In this document: one piece after another, positions 1-5,796 of the stretch
Position numbering within the stretch: position 1 is the first letter of the stretch
Layout: every line of letters starts with the position of its first letter
Assembly (NCBI GenBank): GCA_031254675.1
Contig: JAIRTV010000387.1
Location: forward strand, 1-11,165
DNA length: 11,165 nt
Direction of reading: 5' to 3'
Origin: Planctomycetaceae bacterium
GTDB lineage: Bacteria > Planctomycetota > Planctomycetia > Pirellulales > Thermoguttaceae
Translations under genes and position numbers: made by a program
The notes under the pieces: model-generated
What the model was told of the DNA's origin: nothing
Seen by the model: only the letters and a program-made list of their open reading frames with translations
Databases searched by the model: none

Positions 1-320
1 GGAAACGGTTTACGGATATAGCCGTCCACTCCCAAACTTTCAGCATAGGCTTTGTGCCGTTCACCTTCATTTGCCGTGATCATAATCACACGGATCGGGT
101 AATAACGGGTTTGCCGTAACGTTTCAAGAATAAGAAATCCGCTTCGTTTAGGCATCATGATATCAAGAATGACTAAATCCGGCTTTTCTTTATTGACCAT
201 GATCAAGCCTTGATCTCCGTCAAAAGAAACAACAACATCGTATCCGGCTGTCTCTAAGGCAATCCGAATCGATTCAATGATCTCACGATCATCATCAACA
301 ATTAATATTTTCTTTTTCAT
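1..320 (-). CDS. Response regulator receiver domain protein (3' end outside window)
   Basis: This is the N-terminal 106 residues of a CheY-like receiver domain, which accepts a phosphoryl group from a histidine kinase. The sequence shows the full active-site set: acidic cluster D9-D10-D11 after the first beta strand (KKKILIVDDDRE), phospho-acceptor D53 in VILDIMMP, T82 in VIMITAN, Y101, and the conserved lysine K104 in IRKPF. ATG at 320 is the only sensible start, since the receiver fold begins at residue 3. No Shine-Dalgarno is visible. The frame runs off the left edge, so whether it is a stand-alone receiver or carries an output domain cannot be seen. No partner kinase is in view. Identification as a receiver is near certain; the pathway is unknown. 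Confidence 0.95.
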   Translation of the reverse strand, partial: MKKKILIVDDDREIIESIRIALETAGYDVVVSFDGDQGLIMVNKEKPDLVILDIMMPKRSGFLILETLRQTRYYPIRVIMITANEGERHKAYAESLGVDGYIRKPF

Positions 321-377
321 ATTAGCAGGTGGGAATAAATGAGGCGGGATGGCTGACAGGTAATGTTACGATTTTAT

Positions 378-407
378 TTTCCAATTTGTATTTCCGCTTG
401 TTATAAT
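378..407 (+). promoter_or_regulatory. Possible sigma-70-type promoter for a small plus-strand unit
   Basis: TTTCCA at 378-383 and a perfect TATAAT at 402-407 are separated by 18 bases. The match is 4/6 and 6/6 to the consensus. It points at the small ORF at 452. AT-rich intergenic DNA produces such matches by chance, so this is suggestive only. Confidence 0.35.
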
Positions 408-451
408 AACAATAACTTAACGGATACATGATATTGGGGCAGGATAACAAC

Positions 452-592
452 ATGGCGAATAGTTCGGAACAACAGAAAGGAACAAGCAAGGGGGTACTAC
501 TGACCAGTACGGATAACTGCTTTCGCGAACAAACCGCACATACCGTCAATTTAACCATCGCCAGTATAGGAACAGAAAAGATCATTAAATAA
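452..592 (+). CDS. Possible small protein, 46 residues, function unknown
   Basis: A short ORF divergent from the receiver gene. It encodes a hydrophilic peptide beginning MANSSEQQKG and ending GTEKIIK, with no membrane segment and no motif I recognise. AGGA at 441-444 lies 7 bases before ATG 452. A TATAAT box lies about 45 bases upstream, and a weak hairpin followed by T12 starts at the end of the ORF. An in-frame ATG at 428 would add 8 residues but has no ribosome site. The order promoter, ribosome site, ORF, T-tract is what argues for a real gene; the small size argues against. A competing 103-codon minus-strand frame covers the same DNA and looks less protein-like. It could instead be a small RNA or chance. 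Confidence 0.3.
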   Translation: MANSSEQQKGTSKGVLLTSTDNCFREQTAHTVNLTIASIGTEKIIK

Positions 593-618
593 TTTACAAT
601 ATCTCCTTTTTTTTTTTT
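579..618 (+). terminator. Possible AT-rich hairpin plus T12 tract
   Basis: AGATCATT (579-586) can pair with AATATCT (598-604) with one bulged C and an 11-base loop, followed by CC and twelve T at 607-618. The stem is weak, but the T-tract is unusually long. It overlaps the last codons of the small ORF at 452-592. Confidence 0.35.
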
Positions 619-688
619 CATCAACCGCCCCAAAATTCAACTCAAAACAAAATGAAGCGGAAAATGAATTATTTGTTTCATTGTTTGT

Positions 689-1795
689 TTAGGACATTTT
701 TGTTCGGTTTGGTTGCCGCACAAATTCGGGGTCTTTGTCAAGCGGCAACCGAACAACTTGACCGGATTCAGCGGCTTTGTAAATTCCAAGAATAATTTCA
801 ACACTTCGGCGTCCTTCATTGCCGTCAACAATCAATGGCTCTTTATCATCAATGGCGGCAATCATGTTGGCAAAAAGTTTGGCGTGACCCGCGAAATTGA
901 TTGCTGACGGATCAGCGGCGCCACCGCCACCGGATTGACGATAAGTCATTGCCTCGCGAATCTCCGCGTCTTCCGGCGCAGAAGCAGCAAAATCCCATTT
1001 GACAATATCTTCTTCTTCCAAAACGGCAGACCCTTTCGACCCACTAATCTCAACCCGTTTCAAATAGCCAGGGTAAGCCGCTGTTGTTCCGACAATTGTC
1101 CCTAAGGCTCCGTTGGCGAACTTTAATGTTGCCACCGCAACATCTTCCACCTCAATCCGGTCATGGGCTAACAACGCAGAATGTGCCGTGATTTCCGTAA
1201 CAGGTCCCATGAGCCAAGTCAAAAGGTCAATTGTATGAATTGCCTGATTCATCAGCGCTCCACCGCCGTCAAGTTCCCAAGTTCCACGCCAAGCGCCGCT
1301 ATCGTAATATTCTTGGGTTCGGTACCATTTGACAATTGCATCGCCCAATGTTAAACGCCCAAAACGACCTGCGTTAATTGCCGCTTTAATTTTCTGTGAG
1401 GAATCGTGAAACCGGCTGTGAAAAACGGTTGCGAGTTTAACGTTTGATTTTTGGCACGCTGCAATAATTCGATCGCAACGTTCCAGCGTAATTTCAAGCG
1501 GTTTTTCGACGATCACATGTTTGCCTGCTTCTGCTGCTGCCAAAGCCGGTTCGATGTGAGCGCCGCTGGGGGTTCCAATGGTAACAACGTCAATCCGGTC
1601 ATCGGCAAGAAATTCCCGAAAACCGTGATAGGCTTTGCAACCGGAATATTGTGATGCTAAACGATCCGCCGACTGCGAAACCATATCGTAACAAGCGACA
1701 AGCGTTCCTCCGGCGGCTTCAATCGCTTTCGCGTGAAAACCGGCAATCATGCCGCAACCAATAATCCCAAAATTTTTTGTCAATCGTTTGACCAT
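689..1795 (-). CDS. Gfo/Idh/MocA family oxidoreductase
   Basis: A 368-residue NAD(P)-dependent dehydrogenase of the Gfo/Idh/MocA family, whose members oxidise or reduce sugars, inositols and sugar nucleotides in the cytoplasm. The N-terminal Rossmann fold has the dinucleotide-binding motif GCGMIAGFHA (residues 13-22). The family lysine motif VEKPLE is at 96-101 with K98. The C-terminal substrate domain carries GGGALMNQAIHTID at 177-190, including H187 and D190. The position usually held by Asp in GGGxxxDxxxHxxD is N183 here. Length is normal for the family. ATG 1795 begins directly before the first beta strand; no Shine-Dalgarno is seen. It is 151 bp downstream of a second family member in the same direction, but the two differ in their motifs and are not a recent duplication. 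The substrate cannot be told from sequence. Confidence 0.93.
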   Translation of the reverse strand: MVKRLTKNFGIIGCGMIAGFHAKAIEAAGGTLVACYDMVSQSADRLASQYSGCKAYHGFREFLADDRIDVVTIGTPSGAHIEPALAAAEAGKHVIVEKPLEITLERCDRIIAACQKSNVKLATVFHSRFHDSSQKIKAAINAGRFGRLTLGDAIVKWYRTQEYYDSGAWRGTWELDGGGALMNQAIHTIDLLTWLMGPVTEITAHSALLAHDRIEVEDVAVATLKFANGALGTIVGTTAAYPGYLKRVEISGSKGSAVLEEEDIVKWDFAASAPEDAEIREAMTYRQSGGGGAADPSAINFAGHAKLFANMIAAIDDKEPLIVDGNEGRRSVEIILGIYKAAESGQVVRLPLDKDPEFVRQPNRTKMS

Positions 1796-1946
1796 AATTA
1801 GAAATCGTGTAGTTAAGTTGTTAGTAACGGATTAATTTGTAACTCATAAAAAAACAATTCGCCATCGAATCAACACCAACAATTTTCGTAAAACCGTTCA
1901 AATATCAATTTACTCTGTTCTTTCTTTTTACATTTCTATTTCTATT

Positions 1947-3002
1947 TTAGCGGTTTTGTTGGTTGAAGCGAATGGGAATTTTTTTGCGGATTGATTCGAT
2001 GATTGTTTCTGCAATCGCGATTGCGTTCAAGGCTCGTTGACCGGAGACAGATGGTTGGCGATTATTTTGGATGGATTCCACAAAATCATCCATTTCCGCT
2101 GCCAGTGCATCACCAGCCGCCAACGCAGGAACGGTATCGCTTGTCATTTCGTTTGTTAGGAAATGTTCTTGCATGAAATTGGGGGCGAGTTTTGCTGCTG
2201 TATCGGGGGCAACATATTCCGGTTTGAAAAGACCTTGTGTGATTTGTTTGTCGGGTTGATATTTTTTAACGGTTCTTGCGGAAAAATCAATCGTTGTCGT
2301 GCAAGACATTGAGGTAATGCGCATTTCCCGAATGGGATTCGGGGCAACACGGGACGAATAAAAGCGTGCTATTGTTCCATTTTCGAATCGGATTTGGGCA
2401 TTGGCGATATCTTCGTGGATTCCGCCAAGAATATTAAATCCGATGGCATCAACCCAAAGTACCGGCGAAGGAATGAGGGAGAGGACAAGATCAAGGTCGT
2501 GAATCATCATATCAAACACGGTTCCGACATCGGTAATGCGAAACGTGTACCCACTTGTTCTAGCGGCATCAATGAGGGCGAAATGACCGTTTTTAATATC
2601 CTGAAATCCTTCTTGGGCAACACGCCAAGCCGGATTAAATTCTTCGACGTGACCGATTTGAAAAACAACTCCGGTTTGTTGGGCGATTTCGACTAATTTT
2701 TGAGCATGGTTCCATGAAGAACACATTGGTTTTTCCATAAGAACGTGCAAACCATTTCGCAAACAAATTTCGCCGAGTTCGTAATGCAATGATGTTGGTG
2801 AGGCGATTACGACGGCGTCAACAATTGGGAGGAGTTCTTCGAGGGCGGCATATTCCCGAACATGATATTTTTCGGCAAGGTTTTGACGTGCTTGTTTCGA
2901 AGGGTCAACGACGCCGACAAGTTCAATTGCGTTGTGTGAACTTGCCTTGTTCGCATGAAACGAACCAAGCCGACCAGCTCCAATAATTCCGAGTTTGATC
3001 AT
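1947..3002 (-). CDS. Gfo/Idh/MocA oxidoreductase, resembles UDP-GlcNAc 3-dehydrogenase (GnnA-like)
   Basis: A 351-residue dehydrogenase with Rossmann motif GIIGAGRLGSFHA (residues 5-17), EKP at 90-92 with catalytic-type K91, and DVGTVFDMMIHDLDLV at 158-173 containing D164, H168 and D171. IGHVEEFNPAW at 116-126 and the DVG..D.MIHD.D segment are the wording I associate with UDP-N-acetylglucosamine 3-dehydrogenase, GnnA. That enzyme makes the 3-keto sugar later aminated by GnnB for lipid A with amide-linked acyl chains. No gnnB or lpx gene is in the window, so the assignment rests on motif resemblance and no symbol is given. ATG 3002 starts just before the first strand. A 7-bp stem (TTGTTTC/GAAACAA, 3016-3033) sits in the leader 13 bases before the start codon. 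No Shine-Dalgarno is seen. Confidence 0.9.
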   Translation of the reverse strand: MIKLGIIGAGRLGSFHANKASSHNAIELVGVVDPSKQARQNLAEKYHVREYAALEELLPIVDAVVIASPTSLHYELGEICLRNGLHVLMEKPMCSSWNHAQKLVEIAQQTGVVFQIGHVEEFNPAWRVAQEGFQDIKNGHFALIDAARTSGYTFRITDVGTVFDMMIHDLDLVLSLIPSPVLWVDAIGFNILGGIHEDIANAQIRFENGTIARFYSSRVAPNPIREMRITSMSCTTTIDFSARTVKKYQPDKQITQGLFKPEYVAPDTAAKLAPNFMQEHFLTNEMTSDTVPALAAGDALAAEMDDFVESIQNNRQPSVSGQRALNAIAIAETIIESIRKKIPIRFNQQNR

Positions 3003-3420
3003 GTTTTTTAATGAATTGTTTCGTCGGAAACAAACTAGAAATGTTGAAACAAAATAACGTTCAGGATTATTTTATGATGAACTTTTTAGTGAATGACTGG
3101 TTTGTCGATAAATTTTATTCTAAATGTTCAATGAAGTCTATAACTTTCCTCTGACATTTCGGAAAAACAACAAAAGTTTGCAATGATTCTTTTGTGGCGA
3201 TTCCTCTGTAATGATTCCGTATCTTTGGGTTGGAATTGGGCAGTTTTTATAAACTATTTACAGAGAATAATCAAGAGGGAAGCAACCTTTTCTATAAAAG
3301 ATTGATTTGGTGTTTGCGAATTGTTGTTTTTATTCGGTTGTGTTCTTGAACACGCTAACGAATTTTCAGAGAAGTTTGAGAATTGATTGAGAGTATTTTT
3401 GGGAGGTGCGGTCTGTGATT

Positions 3421-3467
3421 TGTCGCAAGCGAATAATCGTTCTTAAACTAAAATTCCGCTTGCGACA
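3421..3467. repeat. Perfect 11-bp inverted repeat with 25-base loop
   Basis: TGTCGCAAGCG at 3421-3431 is the exact reverse complement of CGCTTGCGACA at 3457-3467. It lies about 45 bp beyond the DUF1559 stop codon, so it could act as a transcript-end structure for that minus-strand gene. No T-tract follows on that strand. Alternatives are a short mobile repeat or a protein-binding site. Confidence 0.7.
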
Positions 3468-3472
3468 CGACT

Positions 3473-3490
3473 CACTTTCAACTATCAACT
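3473..3490. repeat. Pyrimidine-rich intergenic repeat, copy 1
   Basis: CACTTTCAACTATCAACT matches 14 of 18 positions with 4646-4663. The two copies are in direct orientation on either side of the DUF1559 gene body. Confidence 0.5.
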
Positions 3491-3510
3491 AAATAGATAA
3501 TTGTAACATT

Positions 3511-4668
3511 TTACGGTAGATTGACAGAGACTCCATCGTTAACCATTGCCAATGCTTTGAGTATTGCTGTACCGGTTGGAGTGGAAATACTTCGCACAGA
3601 ACCATCTCCAATCAAGAAATTGGCAATACCAGGATGCCAACTACCAAAACCACCTCGTGTAGTATCATGAATCAGTCCGCCGCTTGTTGGTTCTTTGTTA
3701 TTGGCAAGAGGAATTGCTGTATAAGATGTTTCACTGACATACGACTTTACAATGGGACGTGCCGGTCCGATACTTCGATGATTTCCGGTAGCGTGATAAG
3801 GAAAGTCTCCATATCTTCTTTGTTCTGCCCCAGTCGGCAATACGTTTCCTACTCCGCCTTCCGCAACATGTTTTTCACCGATAACAAATTGGTTACTTGT
3901 ACCATCTTGCCACCATGACATTGTATCGCGGCATTGCCATGCACTGGGTTTTGACGTATTCAAGGTGATTGCAGTACGAAAAGAACCAACCGACCGATCT
4001 AACTGGGCATCTTGATCGTGTTTCCACCAATCGGCGTTATCTTTCCAAGCCATGACAGCAGCATAATCGCCAAGAGGGCCAGCCAAAATATCATCGCAAT
4101 CACAATTGATCGCATCTGTTGCTACCGTAGGGTCATAATAAATTTGCGAACCGGAACCACGACGTGTCGGACAACGGTAAAACGAAACCGAACCAAATCC
4201 GTCTCGTTCTTCCGATGAAAGCGAATTCCACCAAACATTACCGAAAACATTGTCGAATCCGACAACAACCGGACTGCTACCGGTTTGGTAACTTGTCAGT
4301 TTGTCGTAAAGGGCTGCTTGTTCGACAAACGGATAAATCAACATCCAAAAAGTTGGACGTTGTTGATCAGTTGTTGCATTAGCGGTTGATGTTGTGTACA
4401 AACAAATTGGCGGTAAACCGTTCATGGTGTCGTGAAAGTTGTGAACACCGATTCCCATTTGCTTCAAATGGTTACTGCATTGCATTCGCCGTGCGGCTTC
4501 TCTCGCGGCTTGAACGGCAGGCAACAGAAGTGCGATTAACACGCCAATAATCGCAATAACCACAAGAAGTTCGACCAACGTAAAGCCGAACCGTGAAGAG
4601 CGAATAGAAGAGAAGAATTTAGTGAAAAAGCGTTGGAAAACCGACCACTTTCCACTATCCGTTCTCAA
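3511..4668 (-). CDS. DUF1559 protein with prepilin-type N-terminal cleavage/methylation signal
   Basis: A pilin-like, probably surface-exposed protein of the DUF1559 (SBP_bac_10) family, which is greatly expanded in planctomycetes; its biochemical role is not known. The 385-residue frame shows a type IV prepilin signal, [21 protein letters not shown]. Cleavage is expected after G28 with the conserved Glu at +5 (E33), followed by the hydrophobic helix and [21 protein letters not shown], the family hallmark. Near the C-terminus W344-H345 through D355-G356 form the H-X9-DG motif. The frame opens with a TTG at 4668 inside a simple repeat and without a ribosome site. A much better start is ATG 4786, with AAGGAG seven bases before it. 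A run of 12 G on the coding strand (4697-4686) puts that ATG out of frame; with 11 G the product would be 424 residues. Either the tract switches expression or one base is miscalled. The family call is certain; the start is not. Confidence 0.93.
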   Translation of the reverse strand: MRTDSGKWSVFQRFFTKFFSSIRSSRFGFTLVELLVVIAIIGVLIALLLPAVQAAREAARRMQCSNHLKQMGIGVHNFHDTMNGLPPICLYTTSTANATTDQQRPTFWMLIYPFVEQAALYDKLTSYQTGSSPVVVGFDNVFGNVWWNSLSSEERDGFGSVSFYRCPTRRGSGSQIYYDPTVATDAINCDCDDILAGPLGDYAAVMAWKDNADWWKHDQDAQLDRSVGSFRTAITLNTSKPSAWQCRDTMSWWQDGTSNQFVIGEKHVAEGGVGNVLPTGAEQRRYGDFPYHATGNHRSIGPARPIVKSYVSETSYTAIPLANNKEPTSGGLIHDTTRGGFGSWHPGIANFLIGDGSVRSISTPTGTAILKALAMVNDGVSVNLP

Positions 4669-4680
4669 CTCTCCACTCCA
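4645..4680. repeat. Pyrimidine-rich simple repeat, copy 2
   Basis: A 36-base stretch of CCACTTTCCACTATCC-like units. On the coding strand it reads as GTGGA/GAGAG-type purine units and encodes the first residues of the DUF1559 frame as called from TTG 4668. Related units are at 3473-3490 and 9766-9793. It may have been inserted between the original start codon and the prepilin signal. Confidence 0.5.
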
Positions 4681-4685
4681 TCTAG

Positions 4686-4697
4686 CCCCCCCCCCCC
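4686..4697. repeat. Homopolymer of 12 C (12 G on the DUF1559 coding strand)
   Basis: Twelve consecutive C on the plus strand, between the ribosome site/ATG at 4786-4799 and the DUF1559 coding frame. Reading from ATG 4786 with 12 G gives a stop (TAG, 4684-4682) directly after the tract. With 11 G the frame continues into the prepilin signal. With 13 G the ATG at 4769 becomes the one in frame. Confidence 0.9.
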
Positions 4698-4793
4698 TGC
4701 TTTGCGCAGATTGCCATGTTTAACATTTGGATTTTCGCAAAAAATATTGCGAAAATCTCGACTAAACATTTTACGAAATTTTCCATCGTCATT

Positions 4794-4799
4794 CTCCTT
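4794..4799 (-). promoter_or_regulatory. Strong Shine-Dalgarno AAGGAG upstream of the DUF1559 gene
   Basis: AAGGAG on the minus strand is followed by a 7-base spacer and ATG at 4786-4784. A second in-frame ATG at 4792 is too close to be used. Most genes in this window have no visible ribosome site, so this one marks the likely true translation start. Confidence 0.75.
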
Positions 4800-4886
4800 C
4801 TTTACAAGGGTTTACCGATATAATTGCGAAACATTGCCGAAAAACAACTCGACAAAAAATATGAATCACAATCGACTAAGTTTCGT

Positions 4887-4915
4887 AGTTTATGTTAAAC
4901 GGAAAAAATTGTCAA
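4887..4915 (-). promoter_or_regulatory. Sigma-70-type promoter of the DUF1559 gene
   Basis: On the minus strand, TTGACA (4915-4910, perfect) is separated by 17 bases from TAAACT (4892-4887, 4/6 match to TATAAT). Transcription would start near 4880, giving a leader of about 95 bases before ATG 4786. Spacing and orientation agree with the ribosome site. Confidence 0.65.
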
Positions 4916-5002
4916 GAGATTTTTTTACTTTTAAAAAATTTTTGGGGGTAATGATTCAATAGAATTTTCGTTAAAAAAATTGTAACCGTTCACGTTGTTT
5001 TA

Positions 5003-5379
5003 TGTATGTGCGCGAACGTTAATGCGATCTTTTAGAAATGGCATTATATTTTTGGATTGTTGATAGTCGGTTTGTAGTCTCGCCCAGAAGTGTTTAAGTT
5101 TGGCGTTTTCTCGTTCCAAACGCAATACCTTCGAAGCAATAACTTTCAAGTAGAATTTGTCATAACCGAATTAGACAATTCACAAAAAAACGACGCAATA
5201 GAGAATATTCCCGTGAACGCTTACTGAACAAAGTGAAAAGCAGAGACCGTACCCCCGCCGATATTGTCCGGTCTGAAAAGATTTTCAAGTCAATGGAAAC
5301 CGAAACTCGGTTTATTCGCCTCTCTGTTTGCCAAAAGATTGCCCGTTTTGTTTATCCAAATTCACACACCAACCAGTAA
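5003..5379. other. Region with short open frames on both strands, possibly decayed coding sequence
   Basis: No intact gene is supported between the DUF1559 promoter and the tRNA promoter. On the minus strand 5003-5170 is open for 56 codons (stop at 5002-5000). It has no ATG start, only TTG 5149, and contains a coiled-coil-like stretch LRLERENAKLKHFWARL. On the plus strand 5143-5376 is open for 78 codons without an ATG start, ends at TAA 5377-5379, and includes REYSRERLLNKVKSRDRTPA. A second plus frame abuts it at a run of seven A (5184-5190). These may be remnants of one or more genes broken by frameshifts, or chance. I recognise no family. Confidence 0.3.
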
Positions 5380-5437
5380 ACCACAGAATTTTTTAAAAAA
5401 ATTACAGGATGTGTCCTAAAAAATATTGCCCCCCATC

Positions 5438-5466
5438 TTGCCATACCAAATTTCGATGATTATAAT
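5438..5466 (+). promoter_or_regulatory. Promoter of tRNA-Gly
   Basis: TTGCCA (5438-5443, 5/6) and TATAAT (5461-5466, 6/6) with an optimal 17-base spacer. Transcription would start near 5473, about 60 bases before the mature tRNA 5' end. That leader would be removed by RNase P. Confidence 0.7.
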
Positions 5467-5531
5467 TTGTCGAAAATAATTTAATAAACAAATGCGATGT
5501 TTTTCAAATTTCAGTTTTGTTAAATTATTTC

Positions 5532-5604
5532 GCGGGCGTAGCTCAGTTGGTAGAGCACGACGTTGCCAACGTCGTTGTCGACGGTTCGAACCCGTTCGCC
5601 CGCT
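5532..5604 (+). tRNA. tRNA-Gly (anticodon GCC)
   Basis: A complete cloverleaf can be drawn. The acceptor arms are GCGGGCG (5532-5538) and CGCCCGC (5597-5603). The D arm starts GCTCAGTTGG. The anticodon stem is CGACG/CGTCG with loop TTGCCAA and anticodon GCC at 5565-5567. The variable loop is TTGTC, the T arm has the TTCGAAC loop, and the discriminator base is T5604. The 3' CCA is not encoded and must be added after transcription. It reads GGC and GGU glycine codons. It is a single tRNA with its own promoter and terminator. Confidence 0.97.
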
Positions 5605-5615
5605 CTGAAATCCAT

Positions 5616-5633
5616 AACCGCCGGGGCGGTTTT
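5616..5633 (+). terminator. Short GC-rich hairpin just after tRNA-Gly
   Basis: AACCGC (5616-5621) pairs with GCGGTT (5626-5631) across a 4-base loop, followed by only a few T. It may be a weak first terminator or help 3' processing of the tRNA; the stronger terminator is at 5648. Confidence 0.5.
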
Positions 5634-5647
5634 CCGGTTCAAGGTAC

Positions 5648-5680
5648 AAAGCCCAGTCCCACAAAGGCTGGGCTTTTTTA
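5648..5680 (+). terminator. Rho-independent terminator of the tRNA-Gly transcript
   Basis: AAAGCCCAG (5648-5656) pairs with CTGGGCTTT (5668-5676), and T6 at 5674-5679 follows or overlaps the stem end. It lies 44 bases after the tRNA and isolates it from tig. Confidence 0.9.
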
Positions 5681-5796
5681 TTCATTGCAATTTATTCACG
5701 CAAATCACCCATCAAACGAATAAATTTCACAAAATGAATTAACCAAATTGGAGTTTGGATTCGGCAATAAAACTTCTTTCTCTAATTGTAAAAACT

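Larger units (their letters stand above)
3003..3510. other. 508-bp AT-rich intergenic region without a supported gene
   Basis: No frame on either strand gives a convincing protein. What is visible: a 7-bp stem-loop at 3016-3033; a short palindrome GTGTTC-TT-GAACAC at 3340-3353 that could be an operator but lies about 340 bp from the nearest start codon; an 11-bp inverted repeat at 3421-3467; and a pyrimidine-rich repeat copy at 3473-3490. The region separates the 3' end of the DUF1559 gene from the 5' end of the GnnA-like gene, so it should hold the promoter of the latter. I could not pick out a good one. Confidence 0.6.

Noticed and set aside
607..618. T12 tract as a phase-variable site like the G12 tract
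   Set aside because: It lies outside any supported reading frame and fits better as the tail of a possible terminator.
322..633. 103-codon minus-strand frame ending two bases before the receiver start codon
   Set aside because: Its beginning comes from the A12 tract (MKKKK), it is very rich in cysteine with scattered hydrophobic residues, matches no family, and covers the better-organised small plus-strand unit.
3340..3353. GTGTTC-TT-GAACAC palindrome as an operator
   Set aside because: It is about 340 bp from the nearest start codon and no promoter was found around it, so the site is recorded in the intergenic entry without a function.
4633..4962. 109-codon plus-strand frame antisense to the 5' end and promoter of the DUF1559 gene
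   Set aside because: It reads through the poly-C tract as a proline run and through the promoter of the opposite gene. It has no ribosome site and no recognisable domain.
5532..5604. tRNA-Gly as an integration site for a mobile element
   Set aside because: No second copy of the tRNA 3' end and no integrase gene is present in the window.
5416..5685. 89-codon minus-strand frame and 68-codon plus-strand frame over the tRNA
   Set aside because: Both are translations of the tRNA-Gly gene and its terminator, a well-known source of false proteins.
5755..5796. TTG at 5755 as the trigger factor start
   Set aside because: It would add 14 residues not expected in the family, and in-frame ATGs at 5797 and 5812 are closer to the normal N-terminus.
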